Below, piece by piece: positions 34,192 to 43,455 of a stretch of DNA of 62,527 bases. The notes beneath the pieces were generated by a model that worked only from the letters and a program-made list of their open reading frames with translations, was not told the DNA's origin and did no database searches. Where the stretch lies: the NCBI RefSeq assembly GCF_014230305.1, contig NZ_JACLAU010000020.1:1-62527 (forward strand), given 5' to 3'. A program made the position numbers and the translations under genes. Within the stretch, counting starts at the first letter, position 1, and the number at the start of each line of letters is the position of its first letter. The DNA comes from Novosphingobium aerophilum (GTDB lineage: Bacteria; Pseudomonadota; Alphaproteobacteria; Sphingomonadales; Sphingomonadaceae).

Positions 34192-35139
34192 ATGACCGGC
34201 AATACCCGCCCTCTTGTTCTGCCGCCCGATGCCGCGGGGCTTGCCCGCGCTGCGGACAGCCTGCGCGCGGGCGTTCCCGTCGCCGTGCCGACCGAGACGG
34301 TCTATGGCCTTGCCGCAAGGGCCGACCGGGACGAGGCCGTTGCGGCGATCTATCGCGCCAAGGGGCGCCCCGATTTCAATCCGCTGATCGTCCACGTGCC
34401 CGATCTGGCGGGCGCGCGCAGCCTGGCCGAGGTCGACGCGCGCGCCGAACGGCTGGCCGCCGCCTTCTGGCCCGGGCCGTTGACCATGGTGCTGCCGCTG
34501 CACCCGGCGGCGGCCGTCGCCCCGGCGGTGACCGCGGGCCTGCCCACCATCGCGCTGCGCTGTCCGGACCATCCGGTGATGCGCGCACTGCTGCTGGCCA
34601 GCGGCTTGCCGCTGGCCGCACCCTCGGCCAACCGCAGCGGTGCCGTCAGCCCGACCACGGCCGCGCACGTGGTGGACAGCCTGGGCGATCGCATCGGCCT
34701 GGTGCTCGATGGCGGGGCTTGCCCGGCGGGGATCGAATCGACCATTGTCGCGCTGCGGCCCCAGGGCTGGACGATCCTGCGCCCGGGCCCGGTGACCGGC
34801 GACCAACTGGCCGCCATGCTTGGCGAAGCAGCCCTGGCGGAACCGTCCGGCGGCGCGATCGAGGCGCCCGGCCAGCTCGCCAGCCATTATGCCCCGGGCA
34901 AACCGGTGCGGCTGGGAGCGACCACGGCCGCCGCGGACGAGTTCCTGATCGGGTTCGGCCCGGTGGCGGGGCAGGTCACGCTGTCGTCCGGCGGGGACCT
35001 CGCCGAAGCGGCGGCGCGGCTCTATGCCTGCCTGCATGCGGCGGCGGCGGCGCCCGAACCGCGGGTGGCCGTGGCGCCGGTCCCGGACAGCGGAATCGGT
35101 GCCGCGATCAACGATCGCCTGCGCCGCGCCGCGGCCTGA
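34192..35139 (+). CDS. L-threonylcarbamoyladenylate synthase (TsaC/Sua5)
   Basis: A 315-residue Sua5-type enzyme: the YrdC domain (residues about 1-205) has VPTETVYGLAARAD, IYRAKGRPDFNPLIVHV and the nucleotide-site SANRSGAVSPTTAAHV; the C-terminal Sua5 domain (about 235-315) includes SGGAIEAPGQLASHYAPGKPV. It makes TC-AMP from threonine, bicarbonate and ATP, the first step of t6A37 tRNA modification. Length indicates Sua5 rather than the short TsaC form. Divergent from the acyl-CoA dehydrogenase; the 63-bp gap must hold both promoters. Confidence 0.93.
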   Translation: MTGNTRPLVLPPDAAGLARAADSLRAGVPVAVPTETVYGLAARADRDEAVAAIYRAKGRPDFNPLIVHVPDLAGARSLAEVDARAERLAAAFWPGPLTMVLPLHPAAAVAPAVTAGLPTIALRCPDHPVMRALLLASGLPLAAPSANRSGAVSPTTAAHVVDSLGDRIGLVLDGGACPAGIESTIVALRPQGWTILRPGPVTGDQLAAMLGEAALAEPSGGAIEAPGQLASHYAPGKPVRLGATTAAADEFLIGFGPVAGQVTLSSGGDLAEAAARLYACLHAAAAAPEPRVAVAPVPDSGIGAAINDRLRRAAA

Positions 35140-35167
35140 TCCCCCGCCGCCGTCTGTTGCCAAACGA

Positions 35168-35199
35168 AAAGGCCGCCTCCCCGGGGGGAGACGGCCTTT
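35168..35199. terminator. Bidirectional intrinsic terminator between tsaC/sua5 and carD
   Basis: AAAGGCCG at 35168-35175 pairs with CGGCCTTT at 35192-35199, and CTCC with GGAG further in, giving a strong GC-rich hairpin with A tract on the left arm and T tract on the right. Both flanking genes end here (35139 on plus, 35221 on minus), so it can serve both. Confidence 0.75.
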
Positions 35200-35220
35200 C
35201 GCAGCCCGCGGGCGATCCGA

Positions 35221-35754
35221 TCACTCGGCCGCAGCGGTCTCGTAGAACTTGGGGGCGTGCTCGTTGAGGATCGCCAGGATCTTCTTGAGCGCGGCCGGTT
35301 CGTCGGTCTTTTCCATCGCGGCCAGTTCCCGGGCGAGGCGCGACGAGGCGGCCTCGAAGATCTGGCGCTCCGAATAGGACTGCTCCGGCTGGTCATCGGC
35401 GCGGAACAGGTCGCGGGTCACTTCGGCGATCGACACCAGGTCGCCCGAATTGATCTTCGCTTCGTATTCCTGGGCCCGACGCGACCACATGGTGCGCTTG
35501 ACCTTGGGCTTGCCCTTGAGCGTGTCGAGCGCCTCGCGCAGGGTCTTGTCCGACGACAGCTTGCGCATGCCGATCGCCTCGACCTTGTTCATCGGGACGC
35601 GCAGCGTCATGCGCTCCTTCTCGAAGCGGAGCACGTAGAGCTCCAGCTTCATTCCAGCGATTTCCTGCTCCTGCAACTCGATCACACGGCCGACACCGTG
35701 CTTCGGGTAAACGACATAGTCTCCAACATCGAAGGCGTGAGCCTTGGCCGCCAT
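35221..35754 (-). CDS. carD: CarD-family RNA polymerase-interacting regulator
   Basis: A 177-residue CarD: AFDVGDYVVYPKHGVGRVIELQEQEIAGMKLELYVLRFEKERMTLRVPMNKVEAIGMRKLSS is the Tudor-like RNA polymerase-binding domain (about residues 6-68), followed by a helical DNA-contact part (LKGKPKVKRTMWSRRAQEYEAKINSGDLVSIAEVTRDLFRADDQPEQSYSERQIFEAASSRLARELAAM). CarD stabilises open complexes at rRNA and other promoters. The ATG at 35754 starts at the family N-terminus; earlier in-frame codons are not protein-like. It lies downstream of fdxA on the same strand. Confidence 0.93.
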   Translation of the reverse strand: MAAKAHAFDVGDYVVYPKHGVGRVIELQEQEIAGMKLELYVLRFEKERMTLRVPMNKVEAIGMRKLSSDKTLREALDTLKGKPKVKRTMWSRRAQEYEAKINSGDLVSIAEVTRDLFRADDQPEQSYSERQIFEAASSRLARELAAMEKTDEPAALKKILAILNEHAPKFYETAAAE

Positions 35755-35920
35755 GAATCGTCCTTTCGCGTCCAGAATCGCGCGACCCGACGGTCTTGTG
35801 GTGTGATGGGAAACGAACCCCGCCCGGCGGAGCGGCGTGTGCCCGATCAACCGTCTGTTGCGATCCTGCCTTTCAAGATGCGTACTGCCGCTGGAACGGT
35901 GCGTTCCGTCCGGTCACCGC

Positions 35921-35949
35921 AATATAGCGAACCTGCAACAAAATTTCCA
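35921..35949 (-). promoter_or_regulatory. Candidate promoter of carD
   Basis: On the minus strand TATATT (35926-35921) is a good -10 box, and TGGAAA (35949-35944) 17 bp upstream is a weak -35. The leader to the carD ATG would be about 160 nt. The stretch 35755-36093 contains no gene: it holds this promoter and the fdxA terminator. Confidence 0.35.
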
Positions 35950-35973
35950 CCCCCTGGGGAAAACGTGTGAAAA

Positions 35974-35997
35974 CCCCGGAGTCCTGCGACTCCGGGG
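35974..35997 (-). terminator. Intrinsic terminator downstream of fdxA
   Basis: A perfect 10-bp stem CCCCGGAGTC / GACTCCGGGG with the loop CTGC. Read on the minus strand it is followed by TTTT, so it most likely ends the S4 - fdxA transcript (fdxA stops at 36094). Confidence 0.7.
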
Positions 35998-36093
35998 GGC
36001 TGGACAGGGGGGCGTGGGCGCACCCGCTACAATGGATTGCCTCGCACCTGCAGCGCGACGAATCGCGCCCGGTGGGGGGCCTGTGCGATGGAA

Positions 36094-36432
36094 TCAGTCG
36101 CCCTGGCCAGGCTCGGCCGAGAAGAACTTCTCGAACTTGCCGTCGACGCCCTTGTAGTCGTCGGCATCGGCCGGGGTATCGCGCTTCGAGGTGAGGTTCG
36201 GCCACTCGGCCGAATACTTGGCGTTCAGCTCCAGCCACTGCTCCAGCCCGCTTTCGGTATCCGGCAGGATCGCTTCGGCCGGGCATTCCGGCTCGCAGAC
36301 GCCGCAGTCGATGCATTCGTTGGGGTTGATGACGAGCATGTTCTCGCCCTCGTAGAAGCAATCGACCGGGCAGACCTCCACGCAGTCCATGTACTTGCAG
36401 CGGATGCAGGCCTCGGTGACGACATAGCTCAT
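36094..36432 (-). CDS. fdxA: 7Fe ferredoxin FdxA
   Basis: The 112-residue protein starts [55 protein letters not shown], with the 3Fe-4S set (CxxCxxxxxCxxxCP pattern with Cys before V) and the second set [12 protein letters not shown] that binds 4Fe-4S. It carries electrons in the cytoplasm. A C-terminal extension (about residues 60-112) is typical of the alphaproteobacterial form. It overlaps the S4 gene by 4 bp. The S4 - fdxA - carD cluster is common in alphaproteobacteria. Confidence 0.95.
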   Translation of the reverse strand: MSYVVTEACIRCKYMDCVEVCPVDCFYEGENMLVINPNECIDCGVCEPECPAEAILPDTESGLEQWLELNAKYSAEWPNLTSKRDTPADADDYKGVDGKFEKFFSAEPGQGD

Positions 36433-36764
36433 GACGAATGGTTCCCTGTGTGATCGGCCCTGACAGGGTCCGACATCGGCATTGCTGGTTCGGCTGCTAT
36501 GGGATTTGCGGGAGCCGCGTCAAGCACGCGATAGCAGGCCTGTGCTTCCGGAGCGGGACCGCGCCGGGTGGGCAGGGCCAGAATCTCGATCACCCGGACC
36601 CCGGCGGGCAGCGGCAGGACCAGCACGTCCCCCACGCCGACCGGTTGCGCGCTGCGCTCGGCGCGGCGGCCGTTGAGGCGGATGTGGCCGGTCTCGGCCA
36701 GGGCCTGGGCCAGGGGCCGGGTGCGGGTGAAGCGCAGGAACCACAGCAGCTTGTCGAGCCGCAT
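36429..36764 (-). CDS. S4-domain RNA-binding protein (HslR-like)
   Basis: A 111-residue protein opening with an S4 domain: [63 protein letters not shown]4 proteins of this size (HslR) bind rRNA; HslR returns stalled nascent chain-tRNA to the ribosome on 50S subunits after heat shock. The rest (residues about 65-111) is Pro/Ala-rich. Starts 6 bp after the helicase gene and overlaps fdxA by 4 bp, so is in the same transcript. Confidence 0.88.
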   Translation of the reverse strand: MRLDKLLWFLRFTRTRPLAQALAETGHIRLNGRRAERSAQPVGVGDVLVLPLPAGVRVIEILALPTRRGPAPEAQACYRVLDAAPANPIAAEPAMPMSDPVRADHTGNHSS

Positions 36765-36770
36765 CGGCGC

Positions 36771-39500
36771 TCAGCGGCCCAGCAAGCCGGCCAGTGCGGC
36801 GAAGGGATTGCCCGGCGCGGGCGCGGCGGTCGCCGGGGCAGGCTCGGTGCGCGCGGCCTGCGGCCGGCGGGGTCCGGCCCCGCGCTCGCGGCGAGGGCTG
36901 TCAGTCTGCTGGTCATGGCTCTGGTGCGGTGGGCGACCCGGCCGTTCCGGGCGCCGCGCGGCCCTGTCCGCTCCCCGGCCGGGGCGTCCCGCCGGGGCAG
37001 GATCGTCCCGGCGCAGCGGGCGCCAGCGCCACACGATCGGCGCGGGCGGCCCCTGCACCCCTTCGGCCAGGGCCCGGGGCGAGGACGGGTTGAAGCCTGC
37101 CTGGCGCAGCAGGTGAACATGGCCATCGAGCACCAGCCCGGTGGAGCGCGCCAGCGCCGGATTGATCGTGAAGCCCTGCCGTCCGGCGGTGACCCGGCGG
37201 GCATGTCCCTCGCGCAGGAGCTTTTCGGCCATGTCGACGCGGATCGCCTGCTGCCCGGCGCGGCGATAGCCCAGCCCCGGGCGTCCGCGCTCGAGCGGCA
37301 CGACCGGCGGCATTTCGGCAAGGGCCTCGGGCACCCGCCCGCCGGGCCCGCCGTTCTGCAGAATCGCGAGCTGCCGCCAGACCGCCAGCGGAGCCGGCTT
37401 GATCGCGGCGGGCACGAACAGGTCGAGCGCGCCGATGCGGACGCCCAACTGCTTGAGGCGGTCGCGCTGCTCGGGGGTGAAGCTGTCCAGGCCGGAACCC
37501 TGGCGTTCAAGCACCCCGCCCCGCTCGACCAGCCGGATCAGCAGGGCCCGCAGTTCGGGGCCGCCTTCGGGGGCGCGGGTCGCCGCGTCGATCGCCGCCA
37601 GCGGGGCCAGCGGGGCCAGGCGCGTCTCGAGCCAGGCCTCCAGCCCTTCGCGCAAGGCCTTGCGCGGGACAGCGGGAATCGCCTCGAGCGCGGCGTCGAG
37701 CTGAAGCTGCGGACTGAGCACGCCCTTGCCCGGCCGCAGCCGCGCCAGGGTCTCGCGCCCGTGGCGGATCACCCCGTCGGCGAGGGCGAGGAGGGCGGGG
37801 TCGGCGATGATCGCCCGGGTCAGATGTTCGGCCCGTTCGGCCAGGAGCTGGGGCAGGTGGCGCTCGGCCGCGGCGAACAGCAGCTTGTGATCGCTGTGAT
37901 GCGCCTGCGGGTCCACCTTGAACCGGAACCCGTCCAGTTCACCGATCGGCTCACCATCCACCAACAGTCTGTCCCCTTCCAACCTGACCGGCAGCAGCGC
38001 GGCATCCGCCCCGGTCTTGCGCATCAGCACCGTGGTCCGCCGGTTGACGAACCGTTCGGTCAGCCGCCCGTGCAGGGCATCGGACAGGCGGGCCTCGACC
38101 GCCCGGGCCCGGGCGGCCATTTCCTCGCGCGCCAGGACCCAGTCCGGGCGCTGCGCGATATAGGCCCAGGACCGGATCGCCGCGATCCGCCCCTGCAGCG
38201 TGTCGATGTCCCCGGCCGGATTGTCGAGTTCGGCAATCCGTGCCGCGACAAAGTCGGTCCCCAGATAGCCGCGCCTCAGGTCCTCCCACAAGCGGGCAAC
38301 GAAGCGGGCGTGGGTCTCGGCCCCCTGCTGCCGGAAATCGGGGAGCGAGCAGACCTCGCGGAACCGGGCCACCGCCGCCGGCCCGCGCACGGTCGCGGCC
38401 ACGGCCGGGTCCTCGGCCAGCCGCCGGATCACCGCCAGGTCGATCGCCTCGGGCGCAGGGGCCAGCTCGGGCCGGTCCGGCGGGCACGACAGGTCGGCGA
38501 TCAGGTGGTCCAGGCTGTCGGTGCGGGGATCGGCATCGCGCCAGAACAGCCGGGTCAGCGGCGGGAAGCTGTGCTGCTCGATCGCCCAGATTTCCTCGGC
38601 GCTGAATTCGGCGTCGTGGCTGCCCGTCCCGGCGAGCGTCCCGAAGGTCCCGTCGCGCTGGTGGCGCCCGGCCCGTCCGGCGATCTGCGCCATCTCGGCC
38701 ACGGTCAACCGGCGCTGGCGAACCCCGTCGAACTTGCTCAGCCCGGCAAAGGCGACATGCCCGACGTCAAGGTTGAGCCCCATGCCGATGGCGTCGGTGG
38801 CGACCAGGTAATCCACCTCGCCCGCCTGGAACATCGCCACCTGGCGGTTGCGCGTCTCCGGGCTGAGCGCGCCCATCACCACCGCGGCCCCACCGCGGAA
38901 GCGGCGCAGCATCTCGGCCACGGCATAGACCTGCTCGGCGGAGAAGGCGACGATCGCGCTGCGCGGCGGCACGCGGGACAGCTTCTTCGCCCCGGCATGG
39001 CTCAGCGTGGAAAAGCGCGGGCGCGACACCACCTCGGCGCGCGGCACCAGGGCCTTGACCAGCGGCTCGAGCGTGGCCGAGCCGAGCAGCATGGTCTCCT
39101 CGCGCCCGCGGGCGTGAAGCAGCCGGTCGGTGAAGATGTGGCCACGCTCGCGGTCGGCGCCCAACTGGGCCTCGTCCAGCGCGACGAAGGCCAGGTCGGT
39201 CATGTCGCGATAGCCCCGCCGCGGCATGGCCTCGACCGTGCAGAGCAGCCAGCGCGCGCCGGGCGGCTCGATCCGCTCCTCGCCGGTGATCAGGGCGACG
39301 CGGTCCCGCCCCTTGATCGCCACGACGCGCTCGTAGACCTCGCGCGCCAGCAGGCGCAGGGGAAAGCCGATCGCGCCGGAGGAATGGCCGCAGAGCCGCT
39401 CGATCGCCAGGTGGGTCTTGCCGGTGTTGGTCGGCCCGAGCACGGCCTTGACCGTGCTGTCAGCGTCGCGCGCTGCGGCGGAGTGCGAACCTTGGGGCAT
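36771..39500 (-). CDS. SUV3-like superfamily 2 RNA helicase
   Basis: A 909-residue helicase with the SF2 motifs GPTNTGKTH (Walker A, near residue 22), FVALDEAQLG (II, near 109), GSATLEPL (III), LVATDAIGMGLNLDVGHVAF (V) and QIAGRAGRHQRDG (VI). This layout matches the bacterial homologues of mitochondrial SUV3. After about residue 470 a long helical part follows, then a basic Pro/Arg-rich C-terminus that is probably disordered. The likely role is RNA unwinding in decay. I chose the ATG at 39500; the TTG at 39539 would add 13 residues. Confidence 0.9.
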   Translation of the reverse strand: MPQGSHSAAARDADSTVKAVLGPTNTGKTHLAIERLCGHSSGAIGFPLRLLAREVYERVVAIKGRDRVALITGEERIEPPGARWLLCTVEAMPRRGYRDMTDLAFVALDEAQLGADRERGHIFTDRLLHARGREETMLLGSATLEPLVKALVPRAEVVSRPRFSTLSHAGAKKLSRVPPRSAIVAFSAEQVYAVAEMLRRFRGGAAVVMGALSPETRNRQVAMFQAGEVDYLVATDAIGMGLNLDVGHVAFAGLSKFDGVRQRRLTVAEMAQIAGRAGRHQRDGTFGTLAGTGSHDAEFSAEEIWAIEQHSFPPLTRLFWRDADPRTDSLDHLIADLSCPPDRPELAPAPEAIDLAVIRRLAEDPAVAATVRGPAAVARFREVCSLPDFRQQGAETHARFVARLWEDLRRGYLGTDFVAARIAELDNPAGDIDTLQGRIAAIRSWAYIAQRPDWVLAREEMAARARAVEARLSDALHGRLTERFVNRRTTVLMRKTGADAALLPVRLEGDRLLVDGEPIGELDGFRFKVDPQAHHSDHKLLFAAAERHLPQLLAERAEHLTRAIIADPALLALADGVIRHGRETLARLRPGKGVLSPQLQLDAALEAIPAVPRKALREGLEAWLETRLAPLAPLAAIDAATRAPEGGPELRALLIRLVERGGVLERQGSGLDSFTPEQRDRLKQLGVRIGALDLFVPAAIKPAPLAVWRQLAILQNGGPGGRVPEALAEMPPVVPLERGRPGLGYRRAGQQAIRVDMAEKLLREGHARRVTAGRQGFTINPALARSTGLVLDGHVHLLRQAGFNPSSPRALAEGVQGPPAPIVWRWRPLRRDDPAPAGRPGRGADRAARRPERPGRPPHQSHDQQTDSPRRERGAGPRRPQAARTEPAPATAAPAPGNPFAALAGLLGR

Positions 39501-39680
39501 CGGCCGTTCCGATGTGGCACCGTGGACCGGCCCCGGCAAGGGCGCCGACCTGGCAATCGGGGCGATTTCGACAGCCCGTTGTCCACCCCCGCCGTCCGCT
39601 GCGGGCGGACCCGCGCGAATCGCGGCTTAGCGGGCCGTTAACCCATCCCGGTGCAGGGTGTCCGCGCGATTGGAGGGTTT

Positions 39681-41234
39681 GTGTTCAGGGCTCAGGACAG
39701 CGAGGTTTTCGCCCCTGCGGCGGCCGCGTCCGCGCGGCCGGCCTTCGGCGTGCGCAGTGCCGGGGCACCGATGGGGACCCCGGCGGCCGCGGTGTCCGCA
39801 GACCGCGCCGATCCCGCTTCCGGATGGGCGGTGGATCTGGCCCAGGACATCGGCTCGCGCCGCTGGTACCGCGGCATGGCCACGCTGATCCTGCTGATCG
39901 GCCTGGCCCTGGCCTGCTGGCCCGATCTGTCCGCGCTCGAAGCCGCACCGGCCAGCCGGGTCGATGCCGTTGCGGCCGGCCAGTTCCGCTCCCTGGGTCT
40001 CAGCGCCGCGCGCCCCATGGCCCCGCCGTCCGCCCTCCCCGCCCATCCGGCCCTGCGGCAGGTTGCCTTCGTGGCCGAACGCACGCAGATCGAACGCAGC
40101 GCGGAACTGCCCGCGGGCGACAGCATCGGCCGCCTGCTCCAGCGTGCCGGCGTGTCGGGCAGCGATGCCGCCCGGGCCAGCGAACTGATCGCCGGGGCCG
40201 TCCCGCTCGACCGGATTGCCCCGGGCACCCGCTTTTCCCTGGTGCTCGGCCCGCGCCCGGCCCCGGGCCAGCCGCGCCAGCTCGAACGGGCCACCCTGCG
40301 CGCCCGCATCGATCTGGCGCTGGCGGTCACCCGCAGCGGGGGCGGGCTGACGCTTCAGCGGCAGGCCATCCCGGTCGACACCACCCCGGTCCGAATCCGC
40401 GGCCAGGTCGGCAGCAGCCTCTATCGCTCGGCCCGCGCCGCGGGAGTGCCGCCCAGCGCGATCCAGCAGTACCTCGCCGCGCTCGACAGCCACCTCAGCC
40501 TGGAAGGCGATATCGGCCCCGATGACGCCTTCGACCTCGTTTTCGCCTACAAGCGCGCCGCCACCGGCGAAAGCGAGGCCGGCGAACTGCTTTACGCCGG
40601 GCTCGAACGGGCCACCCCCCAGGGGCGGCGCCCGGTGCTCGAACTGCTGCGCTGGGGCCAGGACGGCGGGTTCTATTCGGCCGAGACGCTCAGCCGGCCC
40701 AGCTATGTCCAGACCGGGCCGGGCCTGCTGATGCCGGTCAACGGCCACGTCACCTCGCTTTACGGCCAGCGCTTCCACCCGATCCTGGGTTACACCCGCA
40801 TGCACGCCGGGGTCGATTTCGGCGCCGCCTGGGGATCGCCGATCGTCGCCACGGCCGACGGCGTGGTGTCCTACGCCGGCTATCACGGCGGGCACGGCAT
40901 GTATGTGCGGCTGGAGCATGGCGGCAGTCTCGGCACCGGCTATGGCCACATGAGCCGGATCATGGTCTGGCCCGGCCAGCGCGTCCGCGCCGGCGAGGTG
41001 ATCGGGCTGGTCGGTTCCTCCGGGCTGTCGACCGGTCCGCACCTCCATTACGAGATGTACCGCGATGGCCAGACGGTCGATCCCCTGGGCACCCGCTTCG
41101 CCGCGGTGACCCGGCAGGTCGATCCCCGGGAACTGGGCGCCTTCCGGACGCGTCTGGCCCAGCTCAAGGCGCTGCAGCCGGGGGCCCTGCTCGCCTCCGG
41201 GGTTCGGGCGGTGTCGCAGCTCGCGATGCGCTGA
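39681..41234 (+). CDS. M23 family murein endopeptidase-like protein, membrane-anchored
   Basis: The 517-residue protein has a cytoplasmic N-terminus, one membrane helix (about residues 62-82, MATLILLIGLALACWPDL), a long LysM/OapA-like periplasmic part (FVAERTQIERSAELPAGDSIGRLLQRAGVS) and a C-terminal M23 domain: GYTRMHAGVDFGAAWGSPIVATADGVVSYAGYHGGHGMYVRLEHG...YGHMSRI and GPHLHYEMYRDG. The HxxxD and HxH Zn ligands are present, so it is probably an active D,D-endopeptidase like MepM/DipM. I took the GTG at 39681 because GGAGG lies 4 bp before it; an earlier GTG at 39651 is possible. Confidence 0.9.
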   Translation: MFRAQDSEVFAPAAAASARPAFGVRSAGAPMGTPAAAVSADRADPASGWAVDLAQDIGSRRWYRGMATLILLIGLALACWPDLSALEAAPASRVDAVAAGQFRSLGLSAARPMAPPSALPAHPALRQVAFVAERTQIERSAELPAGDSIGRLLQRAGVSGSDAARASELIAGAVPLDRIAPGTRFSLVLGPRPAPGQPRQLERATLRARIDLALAVTRSGGGLTLQRQAIPVDTTPVRIRGQVGSSLYRSARAAGVPPSAIQQYLAALDSHLSLEGDIGPDDAFDLVFAYKRAATGESEAGELLYAGLERATPQGRRPVLELLRWGQDGGFYSAETLSRPSYVQTGPGLLMPVNGHVTSLYGQRFHPILGYTRMHAGVDFGAAWGSPIVATADGVVSYAGYHGGHGMYVRLEHGGSLGTGYGHMSRIMVWPGQRVRAGEVIGLVGSSGLSTGPHLHYEMYRDGQTVDPLGTRFAAVTRQVDPRELGAFRTRLAQLKALQPGALLASGVRAVSQLAMR

Positions 41235-41295
41235 CCTGCCGCCCGTCGCGCGCTGCCGCCTTGATGCCGCGCCGTGAATGCGGCAGACCGCGGGG

Positions 41296-42291
41296 ATGAC
41301 CGCAAGCTATCCGGCCCTTCGCCTCCGCCGCACCCGCGCCCACGCCTGGAGCCGCGCGCTCCACCGCGAGATCGCGGTCTCCCCCGCCGACCTGATCTGG
41401 CCGCTGTTCGTGACCGACGGGGATGGGGTGGAGGAGCCGATCGGCTCGCTGCCCGGCGTCTCGCGCTGGTGCGTCAAGGGCATTGCCGAGCGGGCGAAGG
41501 AAGCCGTGGCCCTGGGCATCCCGTGCCTGGCGCTGTTCCCCAACACCCAGCCGGGCCGCCGCGATCCGCTGGGCAAGGAGGCGCTCAACCCCGACAACCT
41601 GATGTGCCGCGCGGTCCGGGCGATCCGCGATGCGGTGGGTGGGGACATCGGCGTGCTGACCGATGTCGCGCTCGATCCCTATACCAGCCACGGGCAGGAC
41701 GGCCTGATCGACGAGGCGGGCTATGTCCTCAACGATGCCACGGCCGAGGTGCTGGTGGGGCAGAGCCTGAACCAGGCCGCCGCGGGGGCCGACATCATCG
41801 CCCCGTCCGACATGATGGACGGCCGGGTCGGCCTGATCCGCGCCGCGCTGGAACAGGCCGGGCACCACAACCTGCAGATCATGTCCTATGCCGCCAAGTA
41901 TGCCTCGGCCTTCTATGGTCCGTTCCGCGACGCGGTCGGCTCGTCGGGGCTGCTCAAGGGCGACAAGAAGACCTACCAGATGGACCCGGCCAATGCCGAA
42001 GAGGCGCTGCGCGAGGTCGCGCTGGACCTGGCCGAAGGCGCCGACAGCGTCATGGTCAAGCCGGGCCTGCCCTATCTGGACATCGCGGTGCGGGTGAAGC
42101 AGCGCTTCGAGGTGCCGGTCTTCGCTTACCAGGTCTCGGGCGAATACGCGATGATCGAGGCGGCGGTCGCGGCCGGCGCGGCCGATCGCGACGCCATGGT
42201 GCTGGAAACGCTCACCGCGTTCAAGCGGGCGGGCTGTTCGGGGGTGCTGACCTATCATGCCCCGCTGGCGGCGCGGCTGATGAATGGCTGA
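41296..42291 (+). CDS. hemB: Porphobilinogen synthase (ALA dehydratase), magnesium type
   Basis: At 331 residues this is a full-length PBGS, condensing two 5-aminolaevulinates to porphobilinogen in haem synthesis. Blocks PADLIWPLFVTDG, LFPNT, APSDMMDGRVGLIR, MSYAAKYASAFYGPFRDAVGS and VMVKPGLPYLDI with the Schiff-base Lys are clear. The metal loop reads DVALDPYTSHGQDG: the Cys triad of zinc enzymes is replaced by Asp/Ala, so it should be the zinc-free, magnesium-using type. The ATG at 41296 starts at the family N-terminus; an earlier ATG at 41278 is possible. The stop overlaps the GNAT gene by 8 bp. Confidence 0.95.
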   Translation: MTASYPALRLRRTRAHAWSRALHREIAVSPADLIWPLFVTDGDGVEEPIGSLPGVSRWCVKGIAERAKEAVALGIPCLALFPNTQPGRRDPLGKEALNPDNLMCRAVRAIRDAVGGDIGVLTDVALDPYTSHGQDGLIDEAGYVLNDATAEVLVGQSLNQAAAGADIIAPSDMMDGRVGLIRAALEQAGHHNLQIMSYAAKYASAFYGPFRDAVGSSGLLKGDKKTYQMDPANAEEALREVALDLAEGADSVMVKPGLPYLDIAVRVKQRFEVPVFAYQVSGEYAMIEAAVAAGAADRDAMVLETLTAFKRAGCSGVLTYHAPLAARLMNG

Positions 42292-42871
42292 AGCGACGGC
42301 CGACTTCCGGCACGAGACCGCGCGGCTGGTGCTGCGCGACTGGCGTGCGGAGGACTGGCCGGCGTTCATCCACCACACCAACACCCCGGCGGTGATGCGC
42401 TGGCTGGGCGGGGTGCAGGATGCCGACCACTTCCGCCTGATGGCCGATCGCTTTGCCGAATGCCGCGCCGCGCACGGCCACTGCTTCTGGGTGGTCGAGC
42501 GCCGGGCCGATGGCGGCAGCCTGGGCGGCGAATTGCTGGGCTTCTGCGGACTGAAGCGCGGCAATGCCCCGGACTGCAGCTTCATGGGACAATTCGAGAT
42601 CGGCTGGCGCCTGCGCCAGGATGCCTGGGGCCAGGGCTATGCGGCCGAGGCGGCACGGGCCTCGCTCGACCTGGGCTTCACCCGCTTCGCCGCGCCGGTG
42701 ATCCACGCCATCACCGTGCCCGGCAACCGGGCGAGCTGGACCCTGATGGAGCGGCTGGGCCTGCGCCGGGCGCCCGCGCTCGACTTCCGCGATTCGCGCT
42801 TCACCGGCGAGCTCAACGAGGTGATCGCCTACAGCCTGACCCGCGCCGAATGGGAATCGCGCCTGCCATGA
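42284..42871 (+). CDS. GNAT family N-acetyltransferase (RimJ/RimL type)
   Basis: A 195-residue acetyltransferase: TARLVLRDWRAEDWPAFIHHTNTPAVMRWLGG in the N-terminus, LLGFCGLKRG, and the acetyl-CoA binding block IGWRLRQDAWGQGYAAEAARASLDLGF, then NRASWTLMERLGLRRAP. The substrate, perhaps a protein N-terminus or small molecule, is unknown. Overlaps hemB by 8 bp and the next gene by 4 bp. Confidence 0.88.
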   Translation: MAEATADFRHETARLVLRDWRAEDWPAFIHHTNTPAVMRWLGGVQDADHFRLMADRFAECRAAHGHCFWVVERRADGGSLGGELLGFCGLKRGNAPDCSFMGQFEIGWRLRQDAWGQGYAAEAARASLDLGFTRFAAPVIHAITVPGNRASWTLMERLGLRRAPALDFRDSRFTGELNEVIAYSLTRAEWESRLP

Positions 42872-43455
42872 CCCACGCTTCTCGCTATCCCGACGTCACG
42901 ATCCTGCCGTTTGGCGGCAAGGCCCCGCAGATCGCCGACAGCGCCTTCATCGCGCCCGGCTGCCGGATCATCGGCGATGTCACGATCGGGCCGGAGGCCA
43001 GCATCTGGTACAACTGCGTGATCCGCGGCGACGTCAACCGGGTGGTGATCGGTGCCCGCAGCAATGTGCAGGACGGCACGGTGATCCACTGCGACAGCCC
43101 CGAACCGCGCCGCCCGGATGGCTTTCCCACGCTGATCGGCGCGGACGTGCTGATCGGCCACATGACGATGATCCACGGCTGCACCATCGCCGATCGCGGC
43201 TTCGTCGGGCTGGGGGCGATCGTGATGAACGGCTGCCTGATCGAGAGCGACGGGATGCTGGCGGCGGGGGCCATGCTGACCCCGGGCAAGCGGGTCGGTT
43301 CGCGCCAGTTGTGGGGCGGCCGCCCGGCGGCCCACATGCGCGACCTCACCGATGCCGCCCTGGCCGACATGCAGGAGGGCGTCGCGCGCTATGTCGAAAA
43401 CGGCCGCCACCACGCGGCCGAGATCGCCCGGACGCTTGGCCCTGCCCCGTCCTGA
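42868..43455 (+). CDS. Gamma-class carbonic anhydrase-like protein
   Basis: The 195-residue protein is a left-handed beta-helix of the YrdA/CaiE/PaaY class: IADSAFIAPGCRIIGDVTIGPEASIWYNCVIRGDVNRVVIGARSNVQDGTVIHCDSPEPRRPDGFPTLIGADVLIGHMTMIHGC. The His residues in VIHCD, GHM and IHGC are the three zinc ligands of gamma carbonic anhydrases, so hydration of CO2 is plausible. The ATG at 42868 overlaps the GNAT stop. The stop codon lies within a 15-bp tandem duplication. A bicarbonate-transporter-like pair faces it less than 1 kb away. Confidence 0.85.
   Translation: MTHASRYPDVTILPFGGKAPQIADSAFIAPGCRIIGDVTIGPEASIWYNCVIRGDVNRVVIGARSNVQDGTVIHCDSPEPRRPDGFPTLIGADVLIGHMTMIHGCTIADRGFVGLGAIVMNGCLIESDGMLAAGAMLTPGKRVGSRQLWGGRPAAHMRDLTDAALADMQEGVARYVENGRHHAAEIARTLGPAPS

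Noticed and set aside
36438..39641. A 1067-codon open frame on the plus strand
   Set aside because: It is antisense to the SUV3-like helicase and S4 genes, whose motifs are clear. It is Arg/Gly/Pro/Gln-rich with no domain, as expected for a shadow frame in high-GC DNA.
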